DNA of 64,000 nucleotides from Perognathus longimembris pacificus (GCF_023159225.1 NC_063163.1:109771885-109835884); one strand, 5' to 3'. Numbered from the stretch's first letter, positions 1 through 13,288 are shown. Program-made: numbers and translations. Notes: generated by a model not told the origin, from the sequence alone.

Positions 1-159
1 CAGTCTGTCTGTATCTGTCTTGCAGTTTCCCTTTCTACACAAATAATCATCTCAGTTGCTAGCTTCAGAATGCATTTAGATTGTCTATGTATTTCTTAAA
101 ATGTGGCTTCCAAAACTGAAAACAAAGTGTCAAGTAAGACAACCACAGTCTACTTGTAA

Positions 160-1010
160 TTTATTTCTATATATTTAAGTTATACAACATGATCTTTTGA
201 CGTGCATATATATGGTTACTATAGACAACAAATTAACATATTCATCATTTCTGTAATTACTGTTTCTGTGTGTGCAGTGAAGCACGAAAAATCTAATCTC
301 TCAGCAAACTTCCAGTATAAGATACAATATTATTAACTAAAGCCCTCATGGAATATACCTTTAGACTTACTAATCCTACTTTATTATGAATTTGTACACT
401 TGGTCATTTTTCCATTTGCTCTCCCATCCTGCCTTTAGTAACGAGCATTTTATTTTATGTATTTGATCTTTATTGAGATTTCACATGTAAGCAAGGTTAG
501 TCATATTTCTTTAATTCTAACTTTGGCTTATTTCACTTAGCATAATGTCCTCAGATCATTTCAGCATATTCTAAGCCAACAGTGTTCATACATACCAGTT
601 TATACATACCAGTTTTGTTATCCCTTTATCTTTCAATAAATTCTGATGTTCTTTTCACGTTAGTTATTGTCAGAAAGATTGCAATGAACATGGAGTATTG
701 GTACCTCTAAGAGGTGCTCATTTCATTTTCTTGAGTACATATCCAAAACAGTTTATGTCTCATATAATAGCTATGGTAAAAAAACAAAGATTGAGAATAT
801 TTCATGCTGTTTTCCATAATTTCTGAGCCAATTTACATTCTCCTCCAACAATATATACGAGTTATTTGCCTCTACACCCCATCAATACTCATTATCTTAA
901 GTCTTTGTATCATAATCATCTTAAGTGTAAGGTACTGTTTGAATATGCATTTCTCTGGTCCTTAGTGACGTGAGTATATAGATTCTAGGCAATTGTGCTC
1001 CTTTTACCAA
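160..1010 (-). mobile_element. Old L1 3' end (L1M-type), inverted
   Basis: Read on the minus strand this is the end of L1 ORF2 and its 3' UTR. Landmarks are the antisense 'cacttagcataatgtcct', 'gcaatgaacatgg' and 'ccaatttacattctc' motifs common to mammalian L1. It is heavily diverged, with no intact frame. Confidence 0.75.
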
Positions 1011-3190
1011 TACTGTAGTGTTTTATGACATATATCGTGATGGGAAGATGAAAATGCAACTGTGATTACAGGTGATGTATTAATATCACGCTATACTTAG
1101 TGTTTCTCAAAACTTCCCTATGGTGCCATCCATATTACACCCTCCCCCCCAAAATAAGGTCACAGTTTGCTGTCTTCGCTTGTAGTGTCCAGAAAATCTG
1201 TAGCCTATGGTGAATGCTCACTGCCTCTTCAAGTATTGTGGGCCCTACTTGATGATGTGGAAGAGCTGGTATTTGCTGGTAGTTTTCATGTCAAGGAAGG
1301 AAGTTTTGGTGGGGAGGGATGGCAATACCAACTGTTCCATTAGTATTTTGGCTACCACTTTTTATCTGTTCATATAGTTAATAAATATTCTAACAGATAT
1401 TCTATCTTATGTTACTCTTTTATTATGGATAAAACAATGAATTAATTAAATCTTACAATTTAACTTATTTCCACTATTTTATGCCTCATAGTATTCCAAA
1501 ATATAAACAAGGTGGCTTATAAGAGTACCAACCCTTTAGAACGATACAATGTTCATTTAAAATATTTGAAGAAAAAAATGAGACATAGATAAAACATAGA
1601 TAGAACCAGGAATCAAGTCAGTACACAAAATGTATGCCCTCAAGTCTGATGCGCTTATTTATTGGAGCTAGACTGCAACCCATCTTTAACACTGAAGCAA
1701 TCAACAGACCCAGGGAATAGTAGCACCACTCCTAAAAGTGAAGCCTAGATGCTTCCACTGTCAGTGATGTCAGTGTTTGGCCATGAACCACTCCTGTGGC
1801 TGGATGCTCCTAGCACGGAGGCACAGTGACACCGTGAGTATAGTCTCTATTTCCAGTTCAGCCACCCAGGTAGTTTTGTCTGCTAGGTACCCACCAGCAG
1901 CAGTAAGCTCTCCTACTCACTTTCTCTCCCAAACAAATGTAATGGATGCACAACTGATCTTGTCATACTCATTCTCACTGTCACTTTAACATTTTTTATA
2001 GAGAAGTCAGAGTGATTTCTCTTAAAAGTGCAAAGGTGATTACATTAGGACTTTGCTTAATGCCTTCTAGAACTACATTACTACATTTTTCTAATGATAA
2101 AGTCTCACTACTGAACAAAAGTGTTAGTGCAGCTGCATGTGTAGACACACACACTCACACACACACATTAACACACACTCACACACACGGCACTTCAGCT
2201 CCTTTCATTGTAGATTTATCTAAATGGGCTTTAGCTTAAAGTTTTAAAAAGTTGCTTTTTTTCTCCCAACTTGGATCCTTTGCACTTACTGCTCTCTTGA
2301 CAAGTTTTAAAATGTTTTCTTCTATTTTACAAACATTATACCATTAATGAAATACAGTAACATTTCATGTAAGCATCTGTCAGAAGATTCATTTACAGGA
2401 TCTCACTAATCTGCAAATATGATGTATAATATATCATAATAAAATAAATTTCTTCTTTTCAATGCATAGAATAATTTTAACTAATTCTCAAACCATTTGT
2501 ATTCACTAGGTTTTCTACATCATTGTTTAACTTCTCAGGGATATTATTTTAACTCTGTGATATCAACACAGGACCATTTTCTTATTCCTCAAAGTAAGCA
2601 AAATGGTTAATCTTTGCTTGCAGTTTTTTACTTGGTTCAATAAAAATGTCCTAGTTTTGTTTCACAAATATAAAATATTGAGCACTTAAAATAACTAGGC
2701 AGCCTTAAAAACATTAAGAAACCAAAAGTTGATCTTGAAGAAAATAAGCCTGACATTCTATAAAAGCATAATTTATTTAACAATCAGTTTCTCCTTTTTA
2801 TTATACACTGCTTATACTATTGTATGCTACAATTGAAATGTCCTCGCTAGCTTCCTCTCACCTTTATAAAGTAGTCATGATTTGGGGGAGACAGACTATA
2901 ATGTCTTTGAACTTTTTTGAAATGATTCTATAAGGACCAAAATAAATCTATTGTAGTCACTGTGCTGAAAAGGATATAAAGAATACAAAAGTATTAATAA
3001 TACACAGGAAGGGAAAAAATTAACATTATTAATAATAATCATTCTAAAATTATATTCTTTCTTATAAGAGACAGTCACAACTGAACTGTTTTAATGGTGT
3101 TTTCTTGTTAATGAAAGATAGTACATTATACTATGATGGAAGTACATTTTGAAACCATTCAGGATGAAATGTCAACTGAGGAAGCATTTT
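1011..3190. other. Upstream AT-rich flank with no gene
   Basis: I see no exon, tRNA or recognisable transposon apart from the CA-rich microsatellite at about 2143-2188. Open frames at 1777-1989 and 2012-2239 are short and show no coding signature. Confidence 0.6.
2143..2188. repeat. Imperfect (CA)n microsatellite
   Basis: Interrupted runs of ACACAC with ACTC and ATTA interruptions. The interruptions suggest an older, relatively stable locus. Confidence 0.85.
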
Positions 3191-3228
3191 TATATTTTAA
3201 TTGATTTAATATATTTTAATTGATTTAA
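3191..3228. repeat. Perfect 19-bp tandem duplication
   Basis: The unit TATATTTTAATTGATTTAA occurs twice back to back with no mismatch, most simply explained by replication slippage. Confidence 0.9.
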
Positions 3229-3775
3229 TGAATGACATTAAATCAAGGAGTGGTAATGTATGAGTTTCCTCTGGATGTAAGATTGAGGCTTATTATGATA
3301 TTTTATTCAAGAAGAAAAATGTTTCAAAGATTAAATCTCTCTGGTGCATTTTACAGTTTTTGTAAAATGATATCAGGCTATAATAAGTAAATCAATAGTA
3401 TTTACACTAGAAATTATCAGAAACAAGTGTTGGAATTTGAAAAATGCACATCTCTTGTGAAAGAATGAAGGAAAATAAGAGAGGGGAATAAGGATTCGTT
3501 ATCAGTGTTCAAAGAATGAATCATTACACAATCTGAAGGGTGCAGCAAAGGAAATTATTTTGTTGTGACAATGGGATAATTGACAATGATACATATATAT
3601 GAACAGAAGTCATTTAGAACCCTTTAAGAGCTCAATGTTCCAAAAGAAATATCCTCAAATAAACGGTCCAATATACAAAAGAATCACAAGGTATAACTTC
3701 TATTGACTAAAAGTTAGCTGCTATGATAGTCATCTCAATGAGCTACTTTATTTTTCTGAGTTAAAATTTGTATTG

Positions 3776-3874
3776 AGGGACGAGGTAACAAACAGTACAA
3801 GAAATGTATCCAATGCCTAACGTATGAAACTGTAACCTCTCTGTACATCAGTTTGATAATAAAAATTTGAAAAA
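3776..3874 (+). mobile_element. Very short L1 3'-end insertion with perfect target duplication
   Basis: Only about 99 bp of the L1 3' UTR are present, including the shared 'gaaactgtaacctctctgta' segment and an A-rich tail. The flanks carry a perfect 13-bp direct repeat AAAATTTGTATTG at 3763-3775 and 3875-3887. This is an extreme 5' truncation. Confidence 0.85.
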
Positions 3875-3887
3875 AAAATTTGTATTG

Positions 3888-5505
3888 GCCTAAATTTATT
3901 ATACAAAAAAGGTTCATTGCCATATTTAAAACTTGTATATAATGTACTTCAAAATCCATTCAATTAAATTAAATCAAATTCAGAGCATGCTGAGTTTTAG
4001 AAACATAAACAGTCATCTAATTCTAGACATTGGATGTACACTTAGAAGTGTTTCCTCTAGAGTGAGAGCTCTCCAAACCTAGTTCTCAAAATGTTATGTG
4101 TATCTTTTCATAAATCTGTTTTGTATTGTTGCTATTTAATTGCACTGAGATTTTTCATTTAATTTTGTTTCTTAGCATTCATGGGAGAAAAGCAATGCAG
4201 AATATGCAAAGAAGGTATCTAGGATTCAAATGTGACTATTGATCACATTCCATTTCCTTATTTCTTAGGGAAAAAAATAGTTTCTCCAAACATTTCATTA
4301 GCCAGAAACTGACCCCATTCATGTAAGCCAAGAGACTCAAAGTTCTAAAAATCCAGGGGGATAGGGGCTGTGGTCAGGTGTACAGGGTGGGGTCTGTGTG
4401 CTGTGTTTCCAGATGTTCTACCTTTCACACCGTAGAATCCCATTCAGGAGGTGTAAGTAATACCAGCTGAAGGAGACTCCCCAGGATTCAAAATACCTCA
4501 CAGTATTTTCAAATGACACAATCACAGTGATTGGAGTTACACACACATATGAAAAGGCTGGAAAATAAATGCAATGAAGAGACATATTTCTCTATGAGAA
4601 TAGTATAGCATGGAAACAAAAATAGTATAACATTTGGGGAAAAAACATTATCATGTCACCATTTAAATATGCAGAAACCAAATACCCATTTCAACCTACC
4701 ACTGCTTGGGTATTCATCAGGGTTTCATTGGTTTAGAGAATTTACTTTAGCTATCTGGTCATCAAGGAATTAATAATCGTAGTGAACATTTATCTGAATT
4801 CTATAACTGCAAGTGGGCAAGTAGCAATGAGCAGAGTTCATTTTTTAAAGCAAAAGTAGATAACCAGGTTGGGGTAAAATTGAGAAGAGTTCAGCACATA
4901 GCATTCACTAACACCCTGTCATCTTTCTCCTTGATGTCTAGTGTTCTTTGTGGTGTGCCTTAGATTTATCTGTTTCTTAATTGTCCTCTGCCCTACAAAG
5001 TCTCAACTGAATCCTTGAATAATTGAAAAGCATTTATATCCCCAGTGGTTGTGCTTTGGTCACTGTGGGACTTAAAACTGTTCAGCAAACTGATCATCGT
5101 ATTCATGTAAAGATGTCAGATTTTAAGATGGAAGGGCCAGCATCAATCCAGTGGACTCCCATCACTTAGTTAATTACTTTAAATCATTTTTATACTGCAG
5201 TGTTTTGTATTCTACTGCTAGTTATAATAACACAGGCATTAAAATCTAACATAGATCTCATCTGGTGTCGCAGTAATAATTCTTTTTACTTCCCCAAATA
5301 CAAGAAACCATCATTTTAACTATTTACAACCACTGTGCAATTAAAATAAATGGCATACTGTGAAATATACCACTTTTGACAGAATAAGAAAACAGATTAA
5401 ATATCAACACTCAAAATTATTGCTCCAGTGGCAACATTTGTACATGAGAGTGAGAAACCACACAACATTCAAGCCATTGCAGTAGCGATACTTACAAAAC
5501 CATTT
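3888..5505. other. No feature recognised
   Basis: AT-rich single-copy-looking sequence. I see no exon, SINE, L1 or long tandem repeat in it. Confidence 0.5.
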
Positions 5506-5672
5506 GGGGTAAACCAACTGCACAACTCATGGGGGTCTGGGGGAGTGGGGAAAGTGGAGATGGGGGAAAAATGAGGGAGGAGGTAACAAGATGCATAAGA
5601 AATGTATTTGCCTTACATATGAAACTGTAACCTCTCTGTACTTCACTTTGACAATAAAGAAGAAAAAAAACC
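5506..5672 (+). mobile_element. Truncated L1 3' UTR
   Basis: This is the G-rich L1 3' UTR segment followed by the same 'gaaactgtaacctctctgta' block seen at 3820-3845 and a short A tail. A clear target duplication is not visible. Confidence 0.75.
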
Positions 5673-6201
5673 CAATTATATGTTCCTGTGAAACTTTGAT
5701 TCCCAAGGATTAGAGTCATTGAGGCACAGCACAATGGTGTACACTGATTACAGACACCAGAACTTTAAATTATTTAGCTTCTTTTCTTTATGAATAAGTA
5801 AGAGGGGGCTTATACTAAAGTATATTTTCAAGAACAAGTGAACATGTTAATTACTATGCACTTAACCTAGGTTGGTAGAATCATTAAACCAGTTTTAAAC
5901 TTCGGAGATGATAATTATTTGGTGTTTATTTCCTTGACACTTTAACATGCACAAATATTAAGAATACCTTATTATGAAATCTATATTATAGTGAACGGCT
6001 CAGCTTTGCTAGCTATTAGAAACTGAACTAGAATGAACTGAAATTATGGCCAGAACTTCAAATACCTTTACCACGAAATATTAAGGGCAAGAAAATACTA
6101 ATGAAGTTTTTTTTATCACATTGCTCTCACAAAATATGAATATATAAAAACATACACAATTATAAGGGATAGGTTAACATAACATTACCTTTATGGAAAT
6201 A

Positions 6202-6243
6202 CAAGGCAAGCACTTTACCACTAGGCCATATACTTAGCCCCTG
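6202..6243 (-). mobile_element. 42-nt tailless IDL SINE fragment
   Basis: On the minus strand this is the 5' end of an IDL monomer, including 'tatggcctagtgg' and 'gtgcttgcct'. It stops near where the parent tRNA would have its anticodon loop. No A tail is present. It is bracketed by a perfect 11-bp direct repeat TTATGGAAATA at 6191-6201 and 6244-6254, so it looks like a discrete insertion rather than a decayed SINE. Confidence 0.75.
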
Positions 6244-6469
6244 TTATGGAAATAATATTTTAGAGAAAATCATATTTTACTATTATCAAAATAAAATAGA
6301 CCAAATATTTTTTTCTAAAGTACTAAATTACATATATGCATGGTTTTATGTACAACTATATTAATATATAAAAATGATTATACATGGATAATTTGGAATA
6401 TCACTGTTATTTCAAAAGGATGCAATGAAAACTTGCATATCCCTGTCATATTTTGTTTTTCTCTTTACA

Positions 6470-6693
6470 TTATGACACTTAAATTCAGGGCCTGGGTGCT
6501 GTCCCTGAGCTTTTCTCACTCAAGGCCAGTGCTCTACCAGTTTGAGCCACAGTGTCATTTCTGGTTTTCTGGTAGTTAATTGGGGAGAAGAGTCTCACAG
6601 ACTTTTCATCCTGGGGCTCATTTAAACAAAAATCCTCAGATCTGAGCCCCCCCGAGTAGCTTGGATTTCAGGTGTGCGCCACTGGCGCCCGGC
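6470..6693 (-). mobile_element. B1-Geo dimeric SINE
   Basis: Minus-strand order is a 7SL/B1-like left part ('gtagctactcgggggg'-type region, degenerate) followed by the Geo right monomer that also forms the right half of IDL-Geo. It is diverged; the A tail has decayed. Confidence 0.75.
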
Positions 6694-8384
6694 TTCCCCT
6701 GTCATCTTTCCATAGTTAAATTCTTTAATAAATTGGGGATCGACCAATGTGTGTGTCTTCTTTGCCTGTACTCTTGTCTCAACCAAGTTCTCACTTACGC
6801 TGTGCATCAAGGAGAAACAAGTGTTCACATAAAGGCTGCCATAGAAAAGCCTACAACTGCTCTTCAGAGCATTTGTATAACCTGCCTGATATTCAGATAT
6901 CTCTATAATTTATGTACTTCTCCAGGTGACAGTAGATTTCACTTACTAGAAAGTAAGTGAATAGATTCTACCTCCAACCAAGATAAACTGTATGCTCTTA
7001 TATTTTCCTAAAAGCATGTTGCTATGCTTGGTTTTGTAAATTCTATTTCCTGCAATTGCAAAGTAAGCTTCAGTCTTTTCTCCTCCAATTCATGAAACTT
7101 TATCATTGCTGTGAAATCATTCTCTCTTTCCACATACATGCTTCTATTTCCCTGGGGTATATTTTCCCTTCACTTATTTGTGTCCCATGAAAGGATCTCA
7201 GGTAGTATTTTTACATTTGTATACTACACTGACTATCTGTGCCCATCAATGCCTATGAGGCGTTTATTTCTGTCATTTTAGCTCTACCCCATCTAGTATT
7301 TCAGAAAAAGAGTTTAAAAAAGCATATCATTAATTCCTTAATGACAAAACATAAAAGTATGAATAATTTGATATTGCATTGCTATAAATCAGATAAAAAA
7401 TGACTAGTTTTTACAAAATTTATGTCCAGCAGATATTGTGATGCTTTTAACTTCCTCATACAGACAGTACCACCACTGTCACCATAGTAACCATGACAGA
7501 CATTAAGCTCCATAGAGTTCCTTAGGATAAATGTGTTCAACAATTACCTATGATCTCAACTTCCCCAAACAGCCACTAATGTGGTCTGTGGTATACATCT
7601 GATTTTATATGTAGAAAATTGATTATATTTCCTGCCATCTCATACTTTCTTTCTAACCCTATGTTCAGTATCATCCAAAATAAAGTGTATAGATATTGAA
7701 ATACTAGTCAGATTTTGAGTGACATGTCTGAAGATGGTAGTTACTAAAATTTGAATATCTGACGATAGTGTTACTACATTTTCATTAATAGCTTATCAGT
7801 TATCTACACTGGGCTAGAAGTGTGCTTGGAAAAAATCTATGGGGAAAGAAGGGAGTTTTGTGTGCCAGAAACACTTTGAAAATGAAAGATGTTATGGATC
7901 CTTGTTATTTTCATTACAAATTCTATGCAAAATACATGTAGTCACTGCCAAGGATATTTTCATGAGAGGGCAGCAGGATAGGCTGTGACTAAATATGTAC
8001 AACTCAACCTTCTTAGATGCTAAAAACAAAAAGAAGAAGAGGAGGAGAAGGAAGAGAAAAAAGAAGAAAATGAATCAGAAAACAAGAGAGGTAAGGCGCA
8101 GAATAGGACTTAAACCTAAAAAGCTGATGTATATGATTCATACAGGATTCTGGGTGGTGGAGGAGTGACTGCAGTATAAATTGATTAGAAAGGTCACATG
8201 ACTAGTGTTTAATTTTCTTTTTTTAATTTTTCACTTCAACAAAGACGATAGTTCCCTCTGTTAAAGTGAAATACACATTGACCTAAAATTACTACAAACC
8301 ATTTGTATTAACTCGTTCATTACTGTATTTTCTTCAAAAAGATAAATTTATGTGTTTCTTATCTTACATTTGTTAAGCTTTGGC
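6694..8384. other. No gene; one purine-rich patch
   Basis: No exon or transposon recognised. A GA-rich patch of AAGAAG/GGAGAA units lies at about 8028-8091. Confidence 0.5.
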
Positions 8385-10325
8385 TTAAATCAGAGCCAAA
8401 AAAGACAATGGCTATATAAGGAAATGAAAACTTCCTTGCTCCTGGATTGGAAGGATTACCTTTATGAAAATAGCAGTACTGAAATGCTATTTACAAATTC
8501 AATATACTACCCATCAAAATCCCAACAACATTTTTTAATGGTATAGAGAAAGCAATCCAAAAATTCATATGGAATAATAAAAGACTGAAGAGCAAAAGCA
8601 ATCATTAGCAGGAATAACAGTGTTGGAGGGATATCAGTACCAAACTTCAAACCCTATCTATTACAAAGCCATTGTAATAAAATAGCTTGGTACCCACACA
8701 AGAATAAGCCTGGAGACAAATGGAGCAGATGAGAAGACGCAGAAATAAACTCACTGACCTATAGCCACCTTATAAATGAGCCACACTGATAAGGGAGCAA
8801 AAACTCAGGTTGGAAGAAAGACAGGCTCTTCAACAAACGGTGCTGGCAAAATTGGCTATGAAGAAAACTGGAGCTAGATACTTATATATCACCCTGCACC
8901 AGAATCAATTCTAAATGGATCAGAGACCTCAATGTAAGACCAGATACCCTGAAAACATTACAGGAAGGGGTAGGGGAAACACTAGGACTCCTAGGCACAG
9001 GTTGAAACTTTGTAAGTAAAGATCCAGAATCACAAAAAATCAAAGAGAGACTGTATAACTGGGATTGCATCAAACTGAAGAGTTTCTACATGGTAAAGAA
9101 CATAGCAAGATAAATAGAAAGCCCATAGAATGAGAGATCTTTACTAGCTATTTGTAAGACAGGAGGCTCATATCTAAAGTATATTTATAGTTCAAAAAAT
9201 TAAACCCTTCAGAAATAGATCCTCAGAGAAACAACAACCCAACTAGTACACAGGCTAAAGACTTAAAGAGAGACCTCAGGAGTGAGAATGGCCAGTAGAT
9301 ACATGAAGAGATGTTTAGCATCTCTGGCCATTGAAGAAATGTAAATCAAAACAACATTGAGATTCCACCTCACCCCAGCTAAAATGGTCATTATCAAGAA
9401 CACCAACAATAACAGATGCTGGTGTGGATGTGGCCTAAAGGGAACCCGACTACAATGTTGATGAGGATGTAAACTTGTTCAACCACTTTGGAAAGCAGTA
9501 TGAAGACTTCTCAAAAATGAAGCATAGAGTTTCTCTATGATACAACAATAACACTTCTGGGCATTTTTCTAATAGACCACAAGCAAGGCCACACTAAAGC
9601 TACCAGCACAACCATGTTCATTACAGCATTGTTTATAGCATAGCCAAGATATGGTATCAACGCAGATGCTCCTCAATGGATGAATGGATCAAGAAAATGT
9701 GGTACATATACACAATGGAATTATGTGATTCCATCACAAGGAATGATATTCTACCATTCATAAGGAAATGGAAAGATTTGGAAAAAATATATTAAGCAAA
9801 GTAAGCCAGACCCAAAGACACAAAGCTTACATGGTTTCCTTCATTTGTTATAACTAAAATGTGCATATAAATCCACAAGTAAACATACTGTAGCAAAAGA
9901 TACAAAATATAGTTGAACATAATAAATTACACAAGAGTCTAGACATTCACATTATAAAAGCAATGAGGGTATTCTTAGGAAAGGATCACAAGGGGTCAAG
10001 AGCTATGTGCATATGATCATATAAAAGGATGTTTATTGAAATGAACTCCAAGAAATGGAAACAAGGTTTTTTGTTAGTTTGCTTTGGGGGGGGGGTGTTT
10101 TTTTCTCATATGTCACTCTTGTTTTCTGTACCTTTTGGCTATATGTAAGTGTATCTGTTTTAACAAAGGTAACGGGGAACACAGAAATGGTGAGACAAAT
10201 GATGAAGAAATGTAGCAGTGGTACTCACTAGATATTATGTTGAAAATGAATTGTACAACTTGTAGGGGTAGGGTGGGTGGTCATGAGGGAAGAACTGGGA
10301 GAAAATTAAGGAATTAAAAATTAAT
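8385..10325 (+). mobile_element. L1 copy: 3' part of ORF2 plus 3' UTR, about 1.9 kb
   Basis: The sequence carries typical L1 ORF2 landmarks: 'cccatcaaaatcccaac', 'aattcatatggaata' and 'gtaaatcaaaacaac'. They are followed by the end of ORF2 and a G-rich 3' UTR. Numerous stops and small indels break the reading frame, so it is a dead, 5'-truncated copy. It is the longest L1 piece in the window and defines the 3' UTR family found elsewhere as short fragments. Confidence 0.88.
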
Positions 10326-10439
10326 TAAGAATATTTCAAAAATTAATATTCTCATTACCTGACTTATGTAATGGTAATCCCTCCATATATTCATCATCTT
10401 TACAATAACAACAGTAACAACAAATGACAACTGCTCCAA

Positions 10440-10749
10440 AACATAAACTTGGCTTTTGTCCTGTGTATATGTATATATGTCTACGCATAGATCTATTATA
10501 TGCCATGTATATACACATTTACACATATAATTATAATTATAATTACATTATTTCTAATATATAAATATTTATTTGTTCACATATATGTTTGTATATGTGT
10601 ATATATTTGTATATGTATGTATACATTTATATATGTATTTATTTATCTGTATGTATACATGTATAAGCATATGCATATATTATATACATACATATTTTAT
10701 ATATGTATAGATATGTGTGTATATATATGCGTGTCCATTTGTGTGTGTG

Positions 10750-10780
<31 letters not shown>

Positions 10781-10782
10781 AT
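10440..10782. repeat. TA/TG-rich low-complexity region ending in (TG)n
   Basis: Irregular TATATG/TATGTA units lead into an almost pure (GT)n run at about 10740-10780. Open frames across it, on both strands, reflect the repeat only. Confidence 0.85.
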
Positions 10783-10828
10783 CACCTAAAGAGGACTGGC
10801 AATAATCCAGGAAGACCTTAAAATTTTT

Positions 10829-10896
10829 TGTCATGCTTGGGATGTAACCGAGAGCCTCACATGGAAGTATTTGCCACTGAGCTTCAGCCCCAGGCC
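10829..10896 (-). mobile_element. ID-type SINE monomer
   Basis: The minus strand reads as a tRNA-Ala-derived ID monomer (gctcagtggcaaata-like A-box region, gaggctctcggtta-like B-box region). It is diverged and lacks a right monomer. Confidence 0.65.
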
Positions 10897-10904
10897 CAGA
10901 GAAA

Positions 10905-13150
10905 TGTTGCTCTTTATCCTGCTGCTACTTCACTAATTGTAACACTAGGCTTTGTAAAAGACAAATTTTGAGAGGTTAACTGTTTTATTAGTTATTTGCC
11001 AACTGCCTGTGAATCAAGTAATCAGACTGGCCTCTGACTTATTGCCTGCTCTATGGCAGTCACTTAGGAATCTGGTTTATTCAAACTGATGAATGTCATT
11101 GGTTAGTGGTCCCCACCATAATTCCTATCTTTGGCTACTCATTATTCTTCTAACACATGTCTATCACCTCCGTGATCTTTCTTTAACTAATGAAAACTTG
11201 GCAGTCTTCTGCAGTCTTATGTGATTAAGTTCAAATACCAACTTCATCATGATACACTTGAACCATTTCTGTCCCAAAATAGGTGCTAGGTTGAGGAGCT
11301 AACTCCTAACCAAGTTGAGGAGCTAATAGGTGCTAACTCCAGAAGGAGAGTAGACTCACGTTGAATATAACATGCCATAAAAGGGGGATAGCATTACTAT
11401 TTTACCAGAAAAAGGCATATTTTTGTTTGTGCACATTTATCTTTGTTTCCTTTCATTGATAAGCAAAATACTTATCCATTCCCTCCTGATAGGAAGATCC
11501 ATAGGATTTGATCTAGAACAGGGTGAGTGAATGAGTGGATGAAAGAACGGCACTGCCAAGTTCTACTCAGTGAACTGTTTCAAGTGCAATGATGATTCTG
11601 CAGAGGAAGCAGCAACATGAAGCAGGTGTAATGAGGATTCTGTGGTCCTGGGAGAGAGATAATTTATCAGCATTAAAGTCACGTACAGTGTCAATCAGTT
11701 GTATAGAGAGACCTGTGTGAGGTAGATAGATGACAAAAGATTAATCCAGCAACTGCTATAGGGCAAGATTAGTGTGCTGATTTCAAACAAGGCTGACAGA
11801 CAGATAAAAAGGAAAAGCAGCACCCTGTGTGAGGCAGTAGGGTATTGGTGCTTCTGCTGGAAAGTGACAGCCACCAAAAAATAAATAAATAAAAGAAACT
11901 GTTAGCTCAACTGGAAGAAAATAAAACACTACACATTGCAAAAGAAGGCCCTTACAAGAAATAATTTAGTAATACTTGCACAACTAAATCTATTAAATTG
12001 TTTCTGCTGTCTGGATAATGCACAAGCATCTCAAAGAACAAACTATATAAAGCCATAGCATCTAGAAAGCCTGCGAGCAGTCGGTGTTTTCCAGGAACTT
12101 GGAAATTAATAATAGATCTAGGTTTCCCATAAACACTGGTGGCTGAAACCCAGAATATTGTATCAAGAACTCAGCTGTTCTTGGAGGAGGTTAAGTGTAC
12201 ACTTAATACTATACATAAATGTATTTTGCTTGATAGTGGGAACCAGGTTCTTGTGAAGAAAAGTGAGATCAAAATAAATCCTGTAGGACTGGTTTTAGTC
12301 AAGATCATTACTGTGAATTCACTTTGAGCTGAAAACATACAGATGAGGAAATCACAGTTTGAAAGCACATTTTGCACCCAGAGAACGCTATATCTACCTC
12401 CTTCTAAGCTTTGATCATAGTTTTGCCACTCTTCATTCACAGAATTGCTTACTGTGTGTCACAACTGTTCTAAACAGTTACATATATTCTGTTAGAAAAG
12501 TTGGGTAACATATATATGATAATAAGCATGGAATGGTGAGGTTTGTCATCTGAGCCAGATGTTGGTTATTACTCTAAGAGACTGAGAGATCCCATGTAGA
12601 CCATGTTGCTTTTCTAAGTGCTGTTGTGTGTTTTCCCACTCTTCTATTCAGTTCTCGGAGCCCTGGCTGTCCATAAACTCATCAACACAGAATAGTAGCA
12701 GTGCCTTGGACACCACACAACCTGATTTCTAGTCCTTGGCTTCCTTTTCCTCACAACACAACCTTGAGCAAGAATTTTGACTTGTAAATAAGTTTTTCTA
12801 ATCAGTGCCATGGTATCAAAAGTTTTCTATAAATCAAATAGGATATGTGAGGCCTGAGCACGGAAACTGGCCCAAAGTGAGCACTCATAAGCAAAACATG
12901 AGATAATAATAGCAGAGATATTGCTTTGCTCATCTCATTTGTTTTGAGTATTTAGAGTTAGTGCACAAGGTAGGTGCTCAAAATAAAACTATTATATATA
13001 ATATGTGTATATGAGAGAGAGAGAGATCCAAAGTAAATGGGGGTTAATGAAAAAATTTAAAAAATAGACTAGTATGCTCGAAAAAAATGTAGTTCTGTAA
13101 TTTATAGTCAAATTGGTCTAGATGTGATAGCTGGATAAAACAATAAAACT
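10905..13150. other. No gene; possible MIR relic near the end
   Basis: Mostly unassigned sequence. A small imperfect inverted repeat lies at 11289-11311 and a possible MIR at 12690-12900. A short TATA/GA simple repeat is at about 12993-13026. Confidence 0.5.
12690..12900 (-). mobile_element. Possible MIR relic
   Basis: On the minus strand the order of motifs resembles MIR ('gtgagcactcataa' antisense end, then 'cttgagcaag' near the core). It is strongly diverged and could be another ancient SINE. Confidence 0.4.
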
Positions 13151-13151
13151 T

Positions 13152-13288
13152 GTGCTGGGCACCGTGGTTTACTTCTGTAATCCTAGCTCTCTAGAAGCTA
13201 GGATCTGAGGAGCCCAGTTCAAAGTCAGCCCAGGCAGGAAAGTCCATGAGACACTTGAGTTCAAACCCCAGAACCTACAAAAATTAAA
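13152..13288 (+). mobile_element. B1-like SINE with shortened right part
   Basis: The element starts with 'gctgggcaccgtggttta', then 'ctgtaatcctagct' and 'agcccaggcaggaaag'. It ends in a short remnant of a tRNA-like right monomer ('ttgagttcaaaccccag') and an A-rich tail. An internal deletion removed most of the right monomer. Confidence 0.75.

Noticed and set aside
8385..10325. Possible active L1 or reverse transcriptase gene
   Set aside because: Only the 3' part of ORF2 is present, with many stops and indels, and no promoter or ORF1.
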